Origin: Callipepla californica brunnescens
Taxonomy: Eukaryota > Chordata > Aves > Galliformes > Odontophoridae
Direction: 5' to 3'
Length of the DNA: 64,000 nt
Assembly (NCBI GenBank): GCA_023055505.1
Contig: JALIRH010000013.1
Span: 3,534,001-3,598,000 of the forward strand
A program made the translations under genes and the position numbers. This document shows positions 50,467 to 63,421 of the stretch, piece after piece. Each line of letters opens with the position of its first letter. Position 1 is the first letter of the stretch. The notes beneath the pieces were generated by a model. It worked only from the letters and a program-made list of their open reading frames with translations. It was not told where the DNA came from and made no database searches.

Positions 50467-51654
50467 TCATTACGTTGCTGATGGTGTGCTCAAGTGGAAT
50501 GTCAAAATGTATTGTAGGTTCGCTCCAGAAGATGCCATGAGAGGAGAGGGCTTTTTCTTGGTGATGGCAATAAGCTGGAGCATTGACTAACCCAGTTTTG
50601 AAAGCACTGTGCTTCAAGTTCAGCAAAGAGTTAGATCTTGATGCCCCTGAGTAATTTCCTGGTGCAGTCTAGTTGCTTGCAGTAGTGCAAAAGCTCTTGA
50701 ACAGAAGCAGACCCTGTGTGAGCTGGCATAGCAGGCTGGGCTGTGGGCGAGCATAGCTGTGCGCTGGGTTATTCAGCATAATGCAGCTCCTGCTTCTTTT
50801 TATTAATGCTCCTATTCTCTACAGCTTAGTAATAATTCAAGTAGCAAAAAACCTTATTTATTTTTCTGCAGGTGGATTGCTGAATGCTTAGGATGCTCCG
50901 AGTTAGATAAGGAGAGCCAGCTTAGGAGCAGCACAAGGGCCCTTTTTTAGGCTAGATCAAATTGATTGCTAAAGAACTAGAGCAAAAATTGCTCCACCTT
51001 TTTAGAATAGGATGATTTATATCTCCTTTATGAAGAGGAGATAAAATGTTCTGCTTCTTACTCTCTACAGAAATAAAACAGAACTAAAAATATATCCTGA
51101 TGCAGACGAGTTTAAAATAGAGCTCAGAGCAGACAAGTATTCATGAGGATATGAGTTAATGATTTCTGACTAGTTGGGCATATACCGAAATATTAAATGT
51201 AACCTTTCCTAAATGTGTTTGGTTTCATTCCATTGCTAGGCAATAAGTAGAATCGAGTGGTAAGAATTATGAAATCTTTCGCTGGATGAGATTGAATCAG
51301 TGTAGGACAAGACTTCAGGAGCATGCAGGTGAACTTTGGGAATATGTCCCTTCTTTCATTTATTTTCCTTTACTTATCTACTTACATGTGTGATGCACAC
51401 TGGTTTCTTCAGGATAGTCATAGAAGTTTTTCCAGTACCAGAGAATGTGAGAGACAGAAACTTCAATCAGGTAAAATCTAGGTCTCAATTTTATTTATCA
51501 GTCAAAAAATCTGAATTTCTTGCTTCTCTTATAGTACGTAAGTTCCCTTTCTTTTACTGTGTCAGCTCCTAGGGCTGGGGACGGACAATTGGAAGAATTA
51601 AGTTAAGGAGATTTCCACTTCTTTCACTCACCACGTTATGATTTTGTTTAGTAG

Positions 51655-51985
51655 TATGCTGGACATATTGTGCAGAAGGGTACTGTGAGAAAGAGCATCA
51701 AAAGACTTGCTGAAATCCAAAAAGACTTAACCAGCTGGTTTCCTCTGGTCAACTAAGTGGATAACCTTGTCGTAAACAAAAATTAAGTTGGTTAAACAGG
51801 ACTTTCCCCTCTTGAATTCATGTCGGCTGCAGCCAATGACTCTGTTGCCTTTCATGTGTTTTATTTTCAGGATCTCCTGAAATGATCCTCTCTATAATTT
51901 TGCCAGTTACTGAAGCATTTTTAGCTTTATGATAACCTCTTCCATGTACAGCCAACTCCTGAGAAGTAAAATGCTATGTTATGTT
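51655..51985 (-). mobile_element. Old CR1 LINE fragment, RT region, 3' end missing
   Basis: Antisense CR1 with many substitutions: TCAAAAGACTTGCTGAAATC, AACCTTGTCGTAAACAAAAA, GTTAAACAGGACTTTCCCC and ATGTCGGCTGCAGCC. It then reads ATAATTTTGCCAGTTACTGA near 51893. It corresponds to a part of ORF2 upstream of that in the 40480 copy and is clearly more diverged. Confidence 0.75.
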
Positions 51986-54900
51986 CTAATCGTTCACTCA
52001 TTTTGGGAGCCAAAATTCTGCAACCAGAATTCCAGAATTATTTTTTTTTCCTGTCTGTTTCAACTTATTTCATCCTTGTCATGACATTTATAAGCTGACT
52101 GGGAATGTATATGCTTTACCTTTTACCAAAGAACAGAAAGGCTTTCGGTTTTCCATCATTAATCCCCAAATATCAAAACAACAACAAAAATCGCTGCTAC
52201 ATTGAAAATAAGGCTCTGATTCCCAGTAATAATTCCTTGAAGTGCACATCACTACTTCTCATCTATTAGTCTCCTTCCACCATGAGCCATATTAATGTAG
52301 CATATTGATGTAATTAGTCTTTTAACTCCTGCAGAGATGAATGTAGCACGCTGTGCCTCATCAGTGTAATAAAGGTTATATAGAGAGCTGTGTCGGCAGA
52401 CAATGTTCGTGCTGTTAGACGTATATCCCATTCTGTGGGCCATTTCTTTGTCTGCTGAGTTTACATCTGGTCACAGCCCATTGCTCTGCATTAGCAGACC
52501 TGTATGGCTATAGTTGGGACAGTGCTCAACTCTTATGGGAGGTTATCATTGTTTTGTTTGAGTTAAGTGTAAGATGTTACAAGGTGGTCTTGCTCCCAAG
52601 CAGGCTTGCTGACGTGTTGCTGACCTGCAAATACTAATGTTGCTCACCTAAGCCCTGTATGCTGTCTGTGAACTTTCTGCCATCTACCCTTTGGCCATCC
52701 ATACTGCAGTGAGCATCAGCCATCATCGTGGAGCCATCTTATGCCTCAGGCTGTAATTGCAAACATGTCTTGCTCTTCACCAAATGCGTTAAATAAACAT
52801 TCACTTAATTACAGTGATTACAGTCCCCTTCGTTTAGTGATTTTCATAGGATTCAAGTGACTGTGACGTCAATTTATTGCTTTCTTCACACAAAGCGTTT
52901 AGAATTCCTTCTTCAAAACTTGGAGCATTTATCCAGAAATACGGTTTTCACAGCATTTGCTGTCTCCAGGTCAGTGCTTAAACCCGACCATTGAAGCTAG
53001 GAGCCTCACTAGAGATGCTGTTTACCTGTGACTAGAAATACTGTGCCTGGTGACATTCTGGCACTCACCTTGCCTCAAAGAAAGCATGTTGCTTCCTTTT
53101 CCCCAAGGCATGCTACAAGCATTTGTTGTATCTGTTTTTGTCCTTTGCTGCTGTTGTCCTTTACTAAATTCATTTATATTCCCCCAGTGCTATGTCTTCC
53201 CTTTCGTACTCTTCTCAGCCTCTCGTTGGCCCTCTGTACAGCTGTTTGTTTCTTTTTCCCTTTATTTGTACTTATTTTCTCCTATTTTCTCATATTAGTA
53301 ATGGGAGCTAAAGAAATCAAGCAATAGTGCTTCCACCAATTAAATTAGAATTGGAGTATCCACAGCTTAGGGCAACCTTTAACAGCTTGATAATGTGATA
53401 AACCAGAAAGAGACAGACCGGTAAAACTTCCTTCTTTGCCTAAGTTCTGTTTTCCACATACATGAACTACGTCATTAATATCCTCTGTGCTGGCAGCAAT
53501 GCTTACCATAAATCTAAATTAAAGAATTCATGAAACAAAGGGATTGTGACGAGCTTAATCTGGAGTTTGACCAACAGCATATGGATTTATGATATCATAA
53601 GCAATTTGGTGAGGAATAAATACCCTCTAAGGTCGTGTGTACCTTTACTCTTGTTCTGTCCTCTTGACCTTGGCTTTGGGTTCTGCTGCCTGAACTTGGA
53701 CACTACTCAGAAGATTAGCCTTTGGTTTCTTAAATCTGTTCTTTCAACAGCCACTTTTCCACTTTTTTAGTGTGACTTTTATTAAAATACTGCTGATGGT
53801 AATGTAATTTACAGAAGATCTGTATGTAAGAATGCAGTGGTGCATGGGTCACAGTCCCTCTGAGTGACTGGAGGCCAACGTCCTGGGACTTTCATGGTCA
53901 GATGACAGGAAAAGATTATCAAGCAGGAATAACGTTTCAATAGGACTCCAAATATTTGAATTAAACAATGTTTGCTGATTGTATGCTCTCCCTTGTGCTA
54001 GCTGGACTTGCATATGGCTAGCCAGTGGCACTGCTGCAATCTATTTGAGCCTGGGTAGAAATTTAATGAAGCTATGGGTACATAGGTGGGTTATACGAGC
54101 ACGCTGACTGACTCATATCTGTGCTTGGAAGCTCATACACTTTGTTTGGGTTTCTTGCTCAGGGAGTTCTGGTTTTAGACCAAGTCTTGGTGAAGAGGTA
54201 GCATTAATGACATGGAATCATTTCCCGTGAAAATAGTTCTTTGCAGAACCACAGTGCTACTCTGTGGGCATTTTTTTTTTGTTGTTCCTGATCCTAAGGA
54301 ACAAATAAACAACTGACATATATGGCTGTTATGCGTAAAATGATGTGTGCAAAGATAAATTCTGGAGATGTGGTAATACACTGTAGATATCTGATGTCTG
54401 TAAACAGTGTCAAAGAGAAAATTCCTAGAGAAAATTTGTCGTTCTGTCAAAACCTAAACTATTAAAATGGCAAACAAATGTTGATTATTTCCTTTCTAAT
54501 TTCTTCAGTGGATGTTTAACAAGTGAAGAGTTCAGTTTCAAAAATAGTACTTTGAAATTAAATTTATCGACAGATTAAAATCAAGCATTGTCACTGAAAT
54601 GTGTGACTCTTGGCATGGTATTACTCATTTGTACTTTAGAACTTTTCTTGTTCCTCATGTTCCATTCCATTTCACACTACTCAAAGGTTAGCATCCTGAA
54701 ACCCTGCACAGTCTAGCAATTCCATTTACTAGAAATTTGCTACTGGATATTACATTGGGAAAATTATTTTTCCCAAAAAATCTGTGGGAATATATGAAGT
54801 CCTTAGCATTGCATAATTTGGGACTTTCATACTCAACTCCTTAGTGACTATTGGTAAGTTTTTGATAGAATTTTGGAGGCCATCATGTATAATAGCTGAT

Positions 54901-57299
54901 TTTTTTTCTTTTTATTTCCAATACCTTTGATATCCATTGCTTGAAGCTCCAGTGGGAAGTAATGATCTGTGGACATCAGCTACCAAACTGACACTTTGGG
55001 AAAGAAGGATCTGTTTCATTGACATATTTCACTTTGTTTTTACTTAACCAGGCTTTGGTGTTTTTAATAAGAGATGTTTTCTCTGTGGTGGCAGCAGAAG
55101 GTCTTTAGTTGTTACTGGGATTCTGGATAGGACATGAAGCTGACAGTGTTTGCAGAATTCTAGAAAACGTGACAATAAGAAGTAGTCTTGATGTCTGCAA
55201 TAGCATCTGTACAATTACACTTCAAATTCCCATGTCTGACCATCCAATATGACTTACAGTAATACAGTTTTTCTGAAAGTGGAAATGGTTGATTCCTTAA
55301 TTTAAAATGATTAGTAATTACATTTTCTTTTCTTTTTTTTACTAGAAATATATGTATATATATTTCCAAGTAGATTGCAATTGATGTCTGTGTGTTCAGG
55401 TATTGCTACTCTCAGAGAGCACTGAAAACTTTTCAGTTTCATGGGACTCTAAAATCACAGATTTATTTTAGGAACATCTGGGTTGGAGTTATTTGCCAGT
55501 CTTTAGGGAACAGTGTGTAGACAAAGATTTCTCCTTCGCTTCCAGCCACTTGCTGGCCTCACTCATGGAAGTACGGGCTGCTCTCAGATTGCAGCCTGAT
55601 GAAGTACTGAAATGGGGTCCTACCATTGCATACTCACAAAATTGGATTCAGTGAAACTTGTGTGTAGAAAGGAATATATATGCTTGTATGTTGATATCTT
55701 TCCTTAGGAAAATATTAGTGTTATGTCAAGTATTATCATCTGGTTTAAGTCACCCTGACTCTGTTGGTGCTGTCGATGGTCTTAGGCTTCAGAGTTATTG
55801 AAGTCAATAATGGGGCAGTGTTTTTCACTGAAATCTTCAGAATACTTTGATTACAAATGTTCTGTATTTTATATTGTATATTATGCATAAGCATAGTACT
55901 GTCCTGTATTTGAGTAGGCAGTAAAACAGAATGTAATACTAGGAGTGATATAAAAGCTGAATTTAGCATTCTGTGTGCTGATCTTGTGTTACAGAAATCA
56001 GTGAGATGAATATTCATTTCTTTTTCCTGTTCCCTCGCATTTCCCATACTCTGAGCAAAGCAAAACAAACTGTAAACCACATACACTGCTTGCTTAGCTG
56101 GGTTCACTCCATTTTAAAAGAAACTATTAGCTCTGATACATCCTCAAACTGTGCTTATGGGTAACAAACAAATATAAAGGTTGAGATCTGCTGGTCTGTA
56201 AAAAGCACTACTAAGTTACACTGATGCAGGTTTTGTGCCATAGAGCCAGAAGAGAACAGTGTTTAAATGTGGAATGTCAGTGCAGAAGGGCTACTCATGT
56301 GGTCCATGGCTGATTGGTGCAGTGGTACAGTGTAAGCCCGTGTGTCAGTTTCAGTACTGGACAAGGCTTCAGTCATATGTACTTCATATAAGGTCACAGT
56401 ATGTTTTCACTATTAGTTATCCCAATATTTTCATGATATAGTAGCATGTCTTCTATTATGGAACCTTGAAGTATTTGTGAAATGCAGTAGTCAAGTAGTA
56501 AGAGACTAATTTGCAGAAGATAGAGACCTTTTTAAGTGAATTTTTGCCTAGATACTTCTTATATTTTATTTGTTCTGCTTCAGACATCAGCCCAGGGCTT
56601 TATAACAAGTGATAAAAATTTATTATGTAATTTCCTTATTTAGATGACTCAATACCCATAAATCCAACTGATATGAATATGAAGTGATCTTGCACAGTAA
56701 CTGAAAATAAGGCTGCTTAGGTGACTAAATGTCAGCTCTGCTTTATGACATCAGGAGACATTTCACATATTTTGTTCTAAGATGTTGATGTCTCATCGTT
56801 AACAATTTAAATCAGTAATGCTACAGTATTTTCAAGCATATGTATCTTCATTCTGCTACCCACCTCTGTTTCATTTTTTCCCTGTAATTTCAGCATAAGC
56901 TTTCAGATATTTCTTATGTGCTTCCTGAAGGAGCTAGATGAGTCTTAGGACCAAGCAGCTCTTGTTTGGTTCCTCACTGGAGCCCAGATCAGATGGTACA
57001 GAGAACACACATCCCCAGGAGCTATGTGAAAAAATCTGTTGAGACCAATACACAGAGGAGCTCTTCTGCCTGCACTGTTTTCATAAGTCTTGTTGCAGTT
57101 TGATCAATCATTGTCTTTAACTGAGAGAAAATACAAATTTTGTGAATCTTCTAGTTATTGGTTGATTACATTTGATTTTTAGACTATTCAGTGCAACATC
57201 TTAGAGTCTCAGCAGTGTGGTCAGCCCTGGCCACTCAAGAAATTAAACATGATATTCTAGGGTTGGCTTTTTTTGGCATTGAACAAGCATAGTAAGCCA
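51986..57299. other. Gene-free AT-rich stretch
   Basis: About 5.3 kb with no recognised gene. It contains a T run near 54270 and a short (AT)n near 55350. The frame at 55745-56107 (120 codons, minus) resembles no family I know. Confidence 0.5.
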
Positions 57300-57802
57300 G
57301 CCAAAAGAGTTGTGGCCTCACTTTGAGTATTGTGTGCATTTTTTACCTCCTCAGTACAAAAATGATGTTAGGGTTCTTGAGAGCATCCAGAGGAGGGCAA
57401 CAAAGTTAGTACAAGGACTAGAAGGCACATCCACTGAGGAGCTGTGGCTGGGGAAAAGGCTGGGCTGTCTGGTCTGGAGAAAAGGATGCTCAGAGGTGAC
57501 CTCATTTCTTTCTGTAGTGAGGGAGGGGAAGAAGAAGGAGATGGTGTGCTTCCTTCCCCGGGAACTGATGACAGGATGTGTGGAAATGGCACAAAGTTGC
57601 ACCAGGAAAGGTTCAGACTGGGCACTAGGAAAAATCTGCAAAGGGCTCCTAGGGTGGCTGTTGATGCCCACACTTCTCAGTGTTCAAAAGGCATTTGGAT
57701 TATGCCCTCAGTAACGTTCTTTATCTTTGGGTTAGCCCTTAAGTGGCCAGGCAGTTGGACTAGATGTTTTTTGTAGGTCTCTTCCATCTGAACTATCTCT
57801 TT
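57300..57802 (+). mobile_element. CR1 LINE 3' fragment with ORF2 tail
   Basis: The sense strand encodes the CR1 ORF2 C-terminal landmarks [18 protein letters not shown] and [18 protein letters not shown] (57310-57426). A frameshift follows, and the 3' UTR runs to GGCAGTTGGACTAGATG and CTCTTCCATCTGAACTATC. It is about 500 bp, 5' truncated, and coding-dead. Confidence 0.92.
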
Positions 57803-59938
57803 ACGTACTGGGTATACTATTGGTCAACTCAAACAATTTATTGTTAACAGTATTTATTTTCAGACACTGTTGACTTGCTATATACTGGAAATTTCAAAAG
57901 AGTGCCAATTATTGTTGAATCTAGTATTTTAAATTTCGTAGAATTACAGTACTTTTTGGAGTATGGAGTAGAGTTCTGTTAAATTGTAAGCACATGTTTT
58001 ATGTGTTTAAATTAACAAAGCCTTGCAAACCTATTAAGAGACCACGCATTACTAATTTTACACTTATTCAAAATGATCTGCAAAGTAAACAGTGGAGTTA
58101 GAAATTTGCCCCGGGAGTCTTGATTAACTAGACAGCACATAAGATAAACGAGTCACCTAAACACCTTCCTGCTTACCTGTGGCTTGTTTGATTAACTTGA
58201 AATCTTCCTTAGAGAAAGAGTGGGTTCTCTTGTGATCCAGTAATAATGGCTTCAATTGTAAAGTTTCTTGTCAAGTACTATTATGCGTGTTTAAAAGAAT
58301 GTGGAAAAAAAGGCTGGAGAACAGCCTGAAGAAGGGACATTTTGGAATACAAAGTCATATGGATGGGCCTTTGGAGAAAACTCTTCACTTTCCTCTTAGC
58401 CAGTGAGTTTGCAGAAAACTGTCCTCTTATTCCACATAATTATTCTTTCAAGAATTGTGAAATGTTCTTCTCCTAGTATTGTGTGATGGGAAGGTTAATT
58501 ACAGACCCGTGTTTTAAAAAGTCTCTTGTAAATGTGTTGCCTTTAATCTTATTGGCTCTCTTACTAAGTGCAAAACACAAAAGTAGTGTTGACTTATAAA
58601 TGGAATTTCCTCAAGGAGTCTTTTTCTAATTTATCTTGAAAAACAAGCAAAGCATTTGGGAACTTTACTTAGTTACAAAACTAAGATAAGTTTGTGCCAG
58701 GATTCAAGCAATTTTAAAAATCAAAAAGAAAAAAAAGAAAACTTTTTTTACTGAAAGTTGGAATACTGATATACATATGTAATGGGCAATTTTGGGACTT
58801 TAAAACTGTCCTATGTATGTTTTACCTTATTTTCCATCTGACACAGGAACAAGACAAAAGAAGATGTATGGAAAATATTACTCAGAACCTCTGAGCTCTC
58901 AATTAAATGTCTATTTTAGTGATTCCGTTTGTTTTAGGATGGAGATAATCAGTCAAAGTAAATGCATTTGTCTGGTCTGCCACCTACTTCCAGTTCTCAT
59001 TTGCTCTTGCTCCTGTCATGCATCATTTCAGGGCATTTTGAAGATTTGAGAACTCTCAAAAAAGATTTGAAAGAGCTTCTTTATTTGCCACCTAAGTGAG
59101 AGTTCCGTGAATCACTCACTTGTTCAGCTCTTTTTCAGTTTTCATTTACAGCTAGACTAACAGCGATAACATGTTCACTCTTTGTTTCCCAACTCCAAGT
59201 TTATCTGCTCTTTATTGTGAATTACTATTGCTGTGTCTGTTAAATCTTTCCCAGTTGTAAAAAGAAAATCAATATTCATTTGACGTTTGCAACAGGAACC
59301 AACACTAGGTAGAAATGTAATGATTTTGCTGTTGTCAGCACCAGTCCAGAGCTGAGCTGATGAACAGAAATTCAGAGGAATGGATAAAAAAAAGCTTGTT
59401 AGTATTCCTTCTGCTAACCCAAGAAAGAAGTGAGGATTTGAACAGGATAAAAACATTTTCTGATCAGAAACTTTGACTACATAGCTCCTGATTCAAGAGG
59501 ACTTTTTTTTCCGGTATTTATTGAATTTATAGCGGTAAGGAGGACCTTAAATATGTTGAGTAATGCTTTTGAACTTTTTTCCCCTGGTTTCATCATTAAA
59601 CTGTTCCAAGTAAGCGAAACCAAGGTCTGTGCTGCTTTGGTTTTTTTCCACTTTTCTCCTCTTGCTTTTCTTCCTAAAAATAGAAAACCAGGCACCCCAT
59701 TAGCTCCTGTCTTTGATCAAGACTTTATTTTCTCCTGAAGGTACCAAGATTCTCGGTACTAGAGGGAAAACATGCCGGGCTTGCTTTTCTTTTCAGTAGA
59801 TAGATATTTTGAACTGGGGGGTCCTGTTTTCAGAAAAGCTTGATACTCTTTAGAGAAAGGTCTTAGCACATTTGTCAACAAGGTTTAGTCTGTTTTCAAT
59901 TTGAAAATTCAACTTCCCTATATAGCGGTATATGCAAC
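57803..59938. other. Gene-free AT-rich stretch
   Basis: About 2.1 kb. No gene, RNA or dispersed repeat is recognised; A- and T-rich tracts lie near 58725-58750 and 59505-59512. Confidence 0.5.
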
Positions 59939-60218
59939 TGCTGAGTCACGGCCTGAACCTCTGATTGAGCACCTGAAAGAAAGACCTGGTCAGCCCTGGG
60001 AACAAACACCTGTGTGACCAGGAGGGGTGGAGCCAGGGTCACCTCCTCTTAGACCTCATTTAAGGGCTGACTGCCATGGGGAAAGGTTCTCTTGTTGGAG
60101 ATTCCTCCTCTGTGGAGTTTTCCTTTGTGAGCCTTGGTCCTCAGAGAAGGATGAGCGCTCTTCTTCGTTTGTAATAGTTACTTGATTGCTCTGTTCTTGT
60201 TGCCCTTATACCATTGCA
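59939..60218. mobile_element. LTR-like dispersed repeat, copy 2
   Basis: This 280-bp block has the same orientation as copy 1 at 23188-23477 and runs from TGCTGAGTCAC to ACCATTGCA. Compared with copy 1 it has small indels (for example around 59952 and 59998-60006) and scattered substitutions, so the copies are old. The possible flanking pentamer TGCAA at 59933-59937 recurs at the right end (60215-60219), but this overlaps the element end and is weak evidence for a target duplication. Confidence 0.55.
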
Positions 60219-61182
60219 AATGGAAACAATATTTCTGTGTTTAATGTGAGTGCTGAGTCGTGGGAAATTAATTCATTGATAGGAAATATCTAAAAATCAT
60301 TGCACAGAAGCTGTTATAAACTGCATGGGAAAGATTGCCACTAACTTCAGGGTTAGCATCTAGAGGTAAATTAGAGGTTCATTTCGCTACTAAAATCAGA
60401 TTGCTTGTGCACTTACTCTTTCTGTAATGTTTATCCGTTCTTTATATTTTGACTGCATAAAACTGAGGTAACAAAGATTAAGAAAAATATAGCTGAGATA
60501 AATATGCAATATTGAAAGTAATTGTGACTTGTGGGAACTGAAATCCATTCTGGTAAAGCTTTGCACCTGATCCTTTAAAGATGGAGAGTTAGCAGAGGGA
60601 ATAACTATGTATGAAATGGGGAGCAGTAACAGTCTTTAGAGGCCTACCCTGTAGAGCTGAGAGCCCAAGGGGAAGAGGATCACTGTGGCTCTTGTTGACA
60701 TTGACTGCCTTCTCCTGCAGCCATCACTGAAGTTTGCAAGGAGGTTGGAGGAAAGCAGCACCTCTGGCACTGAACTGGAGGGCACTCTCATGGGTCTCAC
60801 CAAAGCTTCTGCCAAAACTGCCATTGTTTTCCCTTCTCGTTTGAAAATGAGAGAGAAAAAAAGCATTTCATCCAACACTTCACTGGACACCAGTCGAAAA
60901 CTAAGAGAGGAGAAGGATTAATTAGGGTCTTCTTAAAATTAGATCACAGACTTGGAAGCAGGATGGTGGGGGTAGAGAGAGGTATCAGAGATGAAATCAC
61001 CTGAGCTCTTTGTAGAACCCAAGCTGTATTTGCTGACTTATCAAGCTGTAAGTCAGACATGGCTGGCAGCTTTTCCAGAATTTTAATTATTTCAGTCTAT
61101 AGCTCTGATCTTACTCACCGCAAAGACTTTTTTTATTTAATGTTTTTTGTCATTTTTAATTCTCCAGTTTGAATTTTGTTCA
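60219..61182. other. Non-coding stretch
   Basis: About 960 bp. Overlapping frames on both strands at 60636-60921 are open because the local composition is balanced; neither resembles a known protein. Confidence 0.5.
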
Positions 61183-62085
61183 GATCACAGAGTCGTAGGA
61201 AGACTTGGGTTGGAAGAGACCTCAAGGATCATCTAGATCCAACTCCCTGCCTTGGACAGGGTTATGAAGTGCCAGATCAAGCACCAGATCAGGCTGCCCT
61301 GAGCCCCATCCAACTTGGCCTTGAACGCTTCAAGAGATGGGGCATCCACAACCTTTCTGGGCAACATGTTCCAGCACCTCACCACCCTCTCTGTGAAAAA
61401 ATTTCCCTCCGCCATCTAAATTAAATCTCCCCTCCTTTAGTTTAAAACTACTTCACCTTTTCCTGTCGCTATCTGACCATTGTAAACATTGATTTCCCTC
61501 CTGTTTATAATCTCCTTTTTAATATGGGAAGATCACAGTGAGGTCTCATTGCAGCCTTCTCTTTTCCAGACTGAACAAGCCCAGCTCCATTAGTGTGTTT
61601 TCACTGGAGAAGTGCTCCAGCCCCCTGAACATCCTGGTGGCCCTTCTATGGACCTTCTCCAAAAGCTTCACATCTTTTCTGAGTTGGGGGCCACAGACCA
61701 TTGGTGCTCCAGGCTGTGAGTGAACACTGATAGCTCATGTTAAGTTTTCACCTACCAGGACCCCAAGGCTTCTCTGCGGGACTGCTCTCAATGCAATCTT
61801 CTCCCAGACTGTACACATATCTGGGATTGCCCCAACCCAAGTGCAACACCTTGCTCTTGGCCTTGTTAGGTTTATACAAACCTCATTAAGTTTATACAGA
61901 CCCACCATTGAGTTTGTCAAGGTCCCTTTGGATGTCATCCCCTTCTTCTGTCATTATCAACTGCTCCATTCAACGTGGTGTCATCTGCAAACAAGCTGAG
62001 GGTGCATCCAATTGTACCATCTGTGTCATTGATAAAGATGTCAAAGAGTTCCAGACCCAAGATCAATACTTGGAGTATATTTAGA
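61183..62085 (-). mobile_element. CR1 LINE, longest copy in the window, with RT FADD box
   Basis: The minus-oriented element has its 3' end at 61183 (antisense GACTTGGGTTGGAAGAGACC). It runs through the 3' UTR and ORF2 tail to the reverse-transcriptase core. On the minus strand around 61975-62060 the frame reads LELFDIFINDTDG, then CTLSLFADDTTLNGAVD. This retains the FADD catalytic box of the CR1 polymerase. Stops and frameshifts downstream in ORF2 and the 5' truncation make it inactive. About 900 bp. Confidence 0.93.
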
Positions 62086-63421
62086 AAAGTGTTCTTCTGC
62101 AGTTTTAAAATTGAGTGTTCTTCAAACAAACTTCATGCAAAGTTGTCAGAAACCCACGCTACTGGTTAAATTGTCAGGTAACTTTTATTTCCTACGAGGA
62201 GGAAGTCATATATAGATAGTATTTGTAAGATGATTCATGTGTTTCTTGCTCATGTCCCAACTGCTTCCCTCCTACAAAGATACAAGACACGGTATCTCCT
62301 ACAGAAATCTGTGCAAGTTAGTCTCACGCATTTTTTTCTTGCAGACAGATACATGAATAATCCAGATGTATACAGATTAAAATAGTTTGATAAGGAGTAA
62401 AGTCTCAGTATGTTATTAGATCCAGTAAATCTTTTACATTCCTCCTCAGCTAGACCAAAGAGTTTTAACAATATTCTTAAGATTATTTTATTCTTGTGTT
62501 CAAAATTGGATGGTGTTATGTCTCCTTTTGAGGATTAGTATATGTCAGTTTCTTAAGTGTAAGCAGAATATCTTCCTCTTTCAATGATATGTAAGCATTT
62601 TAAAAATACCAGGGAGCAGGATTGACTTACAATGACTGGAAAGTTTTGTTCATATCACTTGCTTTTAGACAACGTGCTGGTGCAGTATCTGTTGTGCAAA
62701 TGCAGCATGCTGAGCACAAAGGGTCCGGTTCCGCCTGCTGCTCCCATTGGACAATCCCATTAAGTTAAATAGAAATTCTCATGCAGGATTAAGTCTTTGC
62801 TACACTATATAGGAAAATATTTTATCGTATGAAGAAGTTAATTTGAATAGGCTGCATTTTGTTATGTATGGGAAAGAAGGGAGAATTTGGAAAAGGGTCC
62901 TTTTTATCATAGAAATGTAGGTTTGCAATGTGTATGCTATTTAATAGCGTGACCACCAGTATATGAACAAGGGCAGTTTTTTAAAACAAGCTCCAAAATA
63001 ATATTTTAGTATTCATTAATAGAATGCAGTGACACTGAGGTGCATTTATCCTATAAATTGGCCTGCACTGACACTGAAAATCATCTAATATAATGACAAA
63101 AAGCTCTTCCAAAAGATAAAGTGATTCAGCTGACAAACTGGCAATTACTCCCACAGACTTTTCAAGCTTGTCTTTAAATAAAACATTTGTTAAAACATTT
63201 GCTATGCACCTTGTGTCACTGGCACCAGGATGAATGCTGCATTATATTCTATCAGTTACTTTCAATTAAAGATATTTCAAAGAATGTTGATGTAGTTGGA
63301 AGAGCACATTTTAGGTTTTTGGAACTATGACATTTCATTTGGTGTAGCAACTAGCACAGGCTAATGAAATGGGTGTGTTAATTTAATGGTAATACATTTT
63401 TATTCATTCATAAGAAATTTA
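62086..63421. other. Gene-free AT-rich stretch
   Basis: About 1.3 kb without a recognised gene. A short tandem duplication of an AAAACATTTG(T/C) unit occurs near 63182-63203. Confidence 0.5.

Larger units (their letters stand above)
40871..51654. other. Gene-free AT-rich stretch
   Basis: About 10.8 kb and the longest part of the window with no recognised repeat or gene. It holds simple tracts: (TTA)n plus poly(T) near 44500-44523, a 10-base C run running into CACACA near 47933-47949, T runs near 49361, and a 17-base A run at 50450-50466. Frames of 152 codons or less (for example the minus frame at 49201-49659, which starts at GTG with its first Met near residue 87) show no family resemblance. 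Confidence 0.5.

Noticed and set aside
52570..52810. Possible LTR ending in AATAAA...AATTACA
   Set aside because: A TG-like start and a polyadenylation hexamer can be found, but there is no second copy in the window and no matching flanking duplication.
23188..60218. One 36 kb provirus bounded by the two LTR-like repeats
   Set aside because: The interval holds no gag, pol or env-like frames and contains unrelated CR1 and mariner insertions; it is also far too long.
60636..60921. Overlapping open frames on both strands
   Set aside because: Mutual antisense openness in balanced-composition DNA; neither product looks like a known protein.
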